Of a stretch of 64,000 bases of DNA, positions 59,988 through 64,000 are shown one piece after another; within the stretch, counting starts at the first letter, position 1; each line of letters begins with the position of its first letter. The position numbers and the translations under genes were made by a program. The notes under the pieces are model-generated. The model ran no database searches. It saw only the letters and a program-made list of their open reading frames with translations, and had not been told where the DNA came from. The stretch spans positions 62,001 to 126,000 of the forward strand of contig NZ_JASAOI010000045.1 of NCBI RefSeq assembly GCF_029953285.1. Direction: 5' to 3'. This stretch comes from Yinghuangia seranimata (lineage in GTDB: Bacteria > Actinomycetota > Actinomycetes > Streptomycetales > Streptomycetaceae).

Positions 59988-62346
59988 CGCCCGAGGTGGT
60001 GCCGACGAGCGGCGCGGCGGGCCGCCACCGGCTGTGCACGCGCTCCTCGGGCGCGCGCAGCAGGTGCAGGCGCGGCGGCACGCGGTCGGTGCGCGCGCCG
60101 GGCGGCTTGCGGCTGCCGGGGCGCCACGCATCCGGCCACGGCGCGCCGGCCCCGGTGTAGCCCTGGTCGGCCGCCGCGTGCAGCGTCCACAGCGGGTCGT
60201 AGAGGTGGGCGCGGCCGATCGCGCACAGGTCGGCGCGGCCGGCCAGCAGGATGGAGTTGACGTCGTCGTACGTGGAGATCGCGCCCACCGCGATGACCGG
60301 CACGCCGGTGGCGTTGCGGATCAGGTCGGCGAACGGCGTCTGGTAGCTGCGGCCGTACGCGGGGCGCTCGTGCGAGACGACCTCGCCCGTGGACACGTCG
60401 ACCGCGTCGGCGCCGGCTGCGGCCAGCGCGCCGGCGACGGCGACCGCGTCGTCCTCGGTGATGCCGCCGTCGGCCCAGTCGCACGCGGAGATCCGGACGA
60501 CGAGCGCCTTGTCCTCGGGCCACACCTCCCGCACGGCGGCGAGGACTTCGAGGGGGTAGCGCAGCCGGCCGGCCAGGTCGCCGCCGTACCCGTCGGTGCG
60601 GGTATTGGTCAGCGGGGACAGGAAGCCGGACATGAAGTGCCCGTGCCCGTACTGGAGTTCCAGGACGTCGAAGCCCGCCCGGTCGGCGCGGCGCGCGGCC
60701 GTGGCGAACGCGTCGCGGATGCGGGCGAGGTCGGCCTCGGTGGCCTCGCGCGGGGTGGTGCTGTCGTCGTCCCACGGCAGCGCGGACGCGGCGACGGTCG
60801 GCCAGCCGAGGTCGCGCAGGGCCGCGTCGGACCCGTCGGCCTCGGGGACGGTGCGTGCCGCACGGCGCCCGGCGTGCGTGAGCTGGACGCCGAGCAGCGC
60901 GTCGGACTGCGCGGCGGCGGTCTCGACGATCTGCCGCCAGGCGGCTTCCTGCCGGTCGTCCCACAGGCCCGGGCAGTGGTTGGTCATGCGGCCGTCGGGC
61001 GTGACGGCGGTCATCCCGGCGAACACCAGTCCGGCGCCACCGAGCGCGAGGGTGCCCAGGTGGGTGGCCTCGAAACCGCCGGGGATGCCGTGCGCGGCCG
61101 AGTAGGTGGCGATCGGCGGGACCACGACGCGGTTCGCGGCGACGCGGCCGCCGATGCGGAACGGCTGGAACATGGGCGGGCCGTCGGCGCCGAACGCGGC
61201 CGCGGTCCGGGCCGCGTACTCCGGGTCGCGCACGCGCAGGTTGTCGTACGTGACGCGGCGGCTGCGGGTGAGCAGGTTGAACGCGAACTGGTCGGGCTCC
61301 TGGCCGGTGTAGCGGCCGGTGTGCTCGAACCACTCGAGGCTGGCCTGCGCGGCGCGCTGCGTCGACTCGACGACGGGGCGGCGCTCGGCCTCGTACGCGG
61401 CCAACGCCTCGTCTATACCGGGCTGTTCGTGCAGGCACGCGGCGAGCGCGAGGGCGTCCTCCATGGCGAGCTTGGTGCCCGAGCCGATCGAGAAGTGCGC
61501 CGTGTGCGCCGCGTCGCCGAGCAGCACGACGTTGCCGTGCCGCCAGGTCGCGTTGCGCACGGTCGTGAAGCGGATCCAGCGCGAGTTGTTGGGGATCAGC
61601 CGGTGGCCGTCGAGGTGCTCGGCCAGCAGCTCCTCGCAGCGGGCGATGCTCGCCTCGTCGCTCTCACCCGGCGGCAACTGCGCGGCACGCTCGGCGAGTT
61701 CGGCGAACCCGGCGCGGTGCCAGGCGTCTTCGGCGATCTCGACGATGAAGGTGCTGCGCGTCGCGTCGAACGGGTAGGCGTGGACCTGGACGACGCCGAA
61801 GTCGTGCTCGTCGACGATGAACGTGAAGGCTTCCAGCACGCGGTCGGTGGCCAGCCACATGTAGCGGCACTGGCGTTCGTCCAGACTCGGGCGGAAGGTG
61901 TCGGCGTAGCGGGCGCGGGCCGCCGAGCGGACGCCGTCCGAGGCGACGACCAGGTCGTACTCGGCGGACAGCACGGCCACGTCCGGGGCCTCGGTGCGGT
62001 AGCGGACGTCGACGCCGAGCTCCGCGCAGCGGTCCTGGAGGATGCGCAGCAGCCGCTTGCGGCCGAGTGCGGCGAAGCCGTGTCCGCCGGAGGTGAGGGT
62101 GCGGCCGCGGAAGAGCACGTCGATGTCGCTCCAGCGGGCGAACTCGGCGGACATGGCGGCGTGCACGCGCGGGTCGGCGTCCGCGATGCCGTCGAGGGTC
62201 TCGTCGGAGAACACGACGCCGAAGCCGAAGGTGTCGTCGGCCGCGTTGCGCTCCCAGACGGTGACCTCCCAGTCCGGCGAGAGCTGCTTGGCGAGGGCGG
62301 CGAAGTACAGGCCGCCGGGGCCGCCGCCGATGACCGCTACGCGCAC
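59983..62346 (-). CDS. sdgC: Salicylyl-CoA 5-hydroxylase-type bifunctional FAD monooxygenase/OYE oxidoreductase (SdgC-like)
   Basis: A 787-residue fusion. The N-terminal half is a PHBH-type FAD monooxygenase (VAVIGGGPGGLYFAAL at residue 3, VVASDGVRSAAR near 140, VVLLGDAAHTAHFSIGSGTK near 280). The C-terminal half is an old-yellow-enzyme-like flavin domain (VQLTHAGRRAARTV, LELQYGHGHFMSGFLSPLTN, NTRTDGYGGDLAGRLRYPLE). This architecture is known from SdgC of Streptomyces sp. WA46 and from 2-aminobenzoyl-CoA monooxygenase/reductase. GTG 62346 is preferred, with GGGAGGAA 4-5 nt upstream; ATG 62373 lacks such a site. Gentisate dioxygenase in the operon favours salicylyl-CoA over aminobenzoyl-CoA. 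Confidence 0.85.
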   Translation of the reverse strand: MRVAVIGGGPGGLYFAALAKQLSPDWEVTVWERNAADDTFGFGVVFSDETLDGIADADPRVHAAMSAEFARWSDIDVLFRGRTLTSGGHGFAALGRKRLLRILQDRCAELGVDVRYRTEAPDVAVLSAEYDLVVASDGVRSAARARYADTFRPSLDERQCRYMWLATDRVLEAFTFIVDEHDFGVVQVHAYPFDATRSTFIVEIAEDAWHRAGFAELAERAAQLPPGESDEASIARCEELLAEHLDGHRLIPNNSRWIRFTTVRNATWRHGNVVLLGDAAHTAHFSIGSGTKLAMEDALALAACLHEQPGIDEALAAYEAERRPVVESTQRAAQASLEWFEHTGRYTGQEPDQFAFNLLTRSRRVTYDNLRVRDPEYAARTAAAFGADGPPMFQPFRIGGRVAANRVVVPPIATYSAAHGIPGGFEATHLGTLALGGAGLVFAGMTAVTPDGRMTNHCPGLWDDRQEAAWRQIVETAAAQSDALLGVQLTHAGRRAARTVPEADGSDAALRDLGWPTVAASALPWDDDSTTPREATEADLARIRDAFATAARRADRAGFDVLELQYGHGHFMSGFLSPLTNTRTDGYGGDLAGRLRYPLEVLAAVREVWPEDKALVVRISACDWADGGITEDDAVAVAGALAAAGADAVDVSTGEVVSHERPAYGRSYQTPFADLIRNATGVPVIAVGAISTYDDVNSILLAGRADLCAIGRAHLYDPLWTLHAAADQGYTGAGAPWPDAWRPGSRKPPGARTDRVPPRLHLLRAPEERVHSRWRPAAPLVGTTSGG

Positions 62347-62410
62347 GGTTCCTCCCGAATGTGCTGTCAGCATGAATCTATAGCGCTTTCTCCTCGATCA
62401 TCCTTTTCCG

Positions 62411-62965
62411 CTACCCGCCGTCCGGCCGACCGCCGTCCGGGGGTGCGGTGCCCGCTCCGGGGCCTTCGGGGGCGCCGTCCGCGGGGCCGGTCGCGTACGT
62501 CTCGGGCGGCTGCGGGCCGGCCCCGGTCAGTGCGGCCCGCACGTCGTCGGACCACGGCGTGGAGCCCTCCGCGCCGACGACGGCGTGCACGATGGACATC
62601 CGGCCGGTGGCCGCGAGGCCCTCCCGGCCGCGGATCTCGAACGCGTAGTGCAGCGAGCTGACGCCGACCTTGGCGACGCGCATCTCGATCCGCACGGTCT
62701 CGCCGAACCACAGGCGCTGGAGGTAGTCGGCCTCGAAGTGGACGCGCGGGATGGCGCCGAACAGGCTCGCGAAACCGAGTCGGCGCAGCAGCACGGCCTC
62801 GGCGGCCTCGGCCCACCGCGACACCGCGGAGAAGTGGTAGTGCCCGGCGGCGTCGGTGTCGGACCACTCGACGCGGCGCTCGACGACGACGCTCGCGGGC
62901 GCGGCGTCCTGGCCGGTGACGGGCGGCCCGACGGGGGCGTCGGGGTCCGGCTGGTGCTGACTCAT
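62411..62965 (-). CDS. 4HBT-family acyl-CoA thioesterase
   Basis: A 184-residue hotdog-fold protein: VEWSDTDAAGHYHFSAVSRW (about residues 33-52, with the active-site Asp in the SDTDAAGHYH motif), LFGAIPRVHFEADYLQRLWF and VGVSSLHYAFEIRGREGLAA. A disordered Pro/Gly-rich tail of about 40 residues follows. In this operon it could release gentisate from gentisyl-CoA, the step between the SdgC-like hydroxylase and gentisate dioxygenase. It starts 111 bp after the ligase stop; that gap has three CGAGGTAC copies (62979, 62988, 63002). Confidence 0.85.
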   Translation of the reverse strand: MSQHQPDPDAPVGPPVTGQDAAPASVVVERRVEWSDTDAAGHYHFSAVSRWAEAAEAVLLRRLGFASLFGAIPRVHFEADYLQRLWFGETVRIEMRVAKVGVSSLHYAFEIRGREGLAATGRMSIVHAVVGAEGSTPWSDDVRAALTGAGPQPPETYATGPADGAPEGPGAGTAPPDGGRPDGG

Positions 62966-63076
62966 GGGTGGTGCCTTTCGAGGTACACGAGGTACAGGGG
63001 GCGAGGTACCCCGGGCGGGGTGGGGCGTTCTCGGCGGGAGTGCGGGGCGCCCGTGGCGGCGGACGCCCCGCTCGCC

Positions 63077-64000
63077 CTACCGGCCTTCTGAAGCCCAGCG
63101 GCGCAGTTCGGCGCGTTGGAGCTTGCCGTTGGAGGTGCGCGGGAGTTCGTCGACGAACGCGACCGCGCGCGGGTACTTGTACGGCGCGATGCTCTCCTTG
63201 ACGAAGGACTGCAGGTCGCGCGCTATGTCGTCGTCGGCTTCCCGGCCTTCGCGCAGCACGACGTACGCCTTGACGATCATGCCGCGCGCCTCGTCCGGTG
63301 CCCCCACGACGCCGCACTCGGCGACCGCGGGGTGCTTGGCGAGCGCGACCTCGACCTCGGGGCCGGCGATGTTGTAGCCGGACGAGACGATCATGTCGTC
63401 GCTGCGCGCCTGGTACCAGAAGTAGCCTTCGGCGTCGAGGACGTAGGTGTCGCCGGTGATGTTCCAGCCGTCGCGCACGTACGTCGTCTGCCGCTCGTCG
63501 TCCAGGTACCGGCACCCGGTCGGGCCCTTGACCGCAAGCAGCCCGGCCTCGCCCTCGGGGGCGGGGCCGCCGTCGGGTGCCAGCACCGTGGCGCGGAACC
63601 CGGGCACCGCCTTGCCGGTGGCGCCGGGACGGATGTCGTCGTCGGCGGCGGAGATGAAGACGTGCAGCATCTCGGTGGCGCCGATCCCGTCGATGATCCG
63701 CAGGCCGGTCGCCTCGTGGAAGTCCCGCCACACCGGTGCCGGGAGGGCCTCGCCCGCCGACACGCAGCGCCGCAGGCCGGCCATCCGGTCGGCGAGCCCG
63801 GCACCGATGATCGCGCGGTACGCGGTCGGCGCGGTGAACAGCACGGTGACCTTGAACTCGTCGACCAGGTTGGCGAGTTCCTCGGGGGTCGCACGCTCGA
63901 TGAGCAGTGTCGCGGCGCCGACGTGGAGCGGGAACACCACCAGTCCGCCGAGCCCGAAGGTGAATCCGAGCGGCGGCGTGCCGGTGAACAGGTCGTCCGA
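63077..64000 (-). CDS. AMP-dependent aryl-CoA ligase (benzoate-CoA ligase family), 5 prime end outside window
   Basis: The C-terminal 307 residues of an ANL-family ligase; the frame is open to the window edge. GTPPLGFTFGLGGLVVFPLH, the substrate helix region IDGIGATEMLHVFISA, motif GYYxW-type EGYFWYQARSDDMIVSSGYN (hinge Asp in RSDD), and the C-terminal catalytic lysine in RTSNGKLQR are present. This is the benzoate/hydroxybenzoate-CoA ligase pattern. It should activate salicylate (or the nitrilase product) to the CoA thioester as the first step of the operon. Confidence 0.88.
   Translation of the reverse strand, partial: SDDLFTGTPPLGFTFGLGGLVVFPLHVGAATLLIERATPEELANLVDEFKVTVLFTAPTAYRAIIGAGLADRMAGLRRCVSAGEALPAPVWRDFHEATGLRIIDGIGATEMLHVFISAADDDIRPGATGKAVPGFRATVLAPDGGPAPEGEAGLLAVKGPTGCRYLDDERQTTYVRDGWNITGDTYVLDAEGYFWYQARSDDMIVSSGYNIAGPEVEVALAKHPAVAECGVVGAPDEARGMIVKAYVVLREGREADDDIARDLQSFVKESIAPYKYPRAVAFVDELPRTSNGKLQRAELRRWASEGR

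Noticed and set aside
1..64000. Mobile elements, tRNA or rRNA genes
   Set aside because: I looked for transposase motifs, terminal repeats with target duplications, and cloverleaf or rRNA core sequences and found none; only the palindromic repeat family could be mobile.

Overview
The window is high-GC, gene-dense DNA with actinobacterial hallmarks: frequent GTG starts, many 4-nt start/stop overlaps, an NHEJ-type polymerase and ligase pair, a conservon-type sensor with a roadblock partner, LAL-type and PaaX regulators, and several Tat-exported phosphoesterases. Streptomycetales or a close relative is my best guess; the species cannot be told from this. I see no rRNA, tRNA, CRISPR array, integrase or insertion sequence.

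Layout. 1-6.3 kb: a GntR regulator, a small membrane protein, a patatin-like lipase, and a minus-strand pair (NIPSNAP-like protein and a two-domain class III CoA-transferase) whose transferase carries a one-base frameshift; the regulator and the pair share an AT-rich operator-like palindrome. 6.3-7.4 kb: two small membrane proteins (one HPP family) and a strong terminator. 7.5-11.6 kb: a lipid or steroid-type beta-oxidation island (OB-fold protein, thiolase, TetR, SDR, enoyl-CoA hydratase) with two copies of one TetR-type operator. 11.6-12.6 kb: a gene-free kilobase holding two inverted copies of a nested-hairpin repeat around a perfect 19-bp hairpin; a third copy lies at 32.7-33.1 kb. 12.6-14.7 kb: divergent ATP-dependent DNA ligase and LigD-type polymerase. 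14.7-20.8 kb: MFS exporter, a 58-bp tandem repeat array, a LAL regulator and a P450. 20.9-25 kb: divergent phospholipase C and PhoD with a PHO-box-like repeat. 25-28.7 kb: a MarR-controlled redox operon, an SRPBCC protein and an unknown membrane-anchored protein. 28.8-34.5 kb: a CopB-like metal ATPase, a second PhoD and an MFS exporter.

34.6-42.4 kb: an ArsR/DUF5937 regulator, then a seven-gene minus-strand operon (livKHMGF plus a methyltransferase and a metallo-beta-lactamase-fold hydrolase). 42.5-45.6 kb: conservon genes cvnA and cvnB without cvnC and cvnD. 46-51.4 kb: small secreted proteins, a class III aminotransferase with a divergent LysR, and a B-lectin/basic-peptide/DUF4288 run. 51.5-55.5 kb: a lipoprotein, a SpoIIE-type phosphatase followed by a catalytically degenerate paralogue, and a ChaA-like antiporter. 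56-64 kb: an aromatic catabolic operon of the salicylate-to-gentisate CoA type (AMP-dependent ligase cut by the window edge, thioesterase, fused salicylyl-CoA 5-hydroxylase/OYE, nitrilase, gentisate 1,2-dioxygenase, FAH-family hydrolase, PaaX).

The strongest candidates for something undescribed are the three-copy nested-hairpin repeat family, the phosphatase/pseudophosphatase pair, the nitrilase embedded in the salicylyl-CoA/gentisate operon, and the 58-bp array in front of the LAL regulator.
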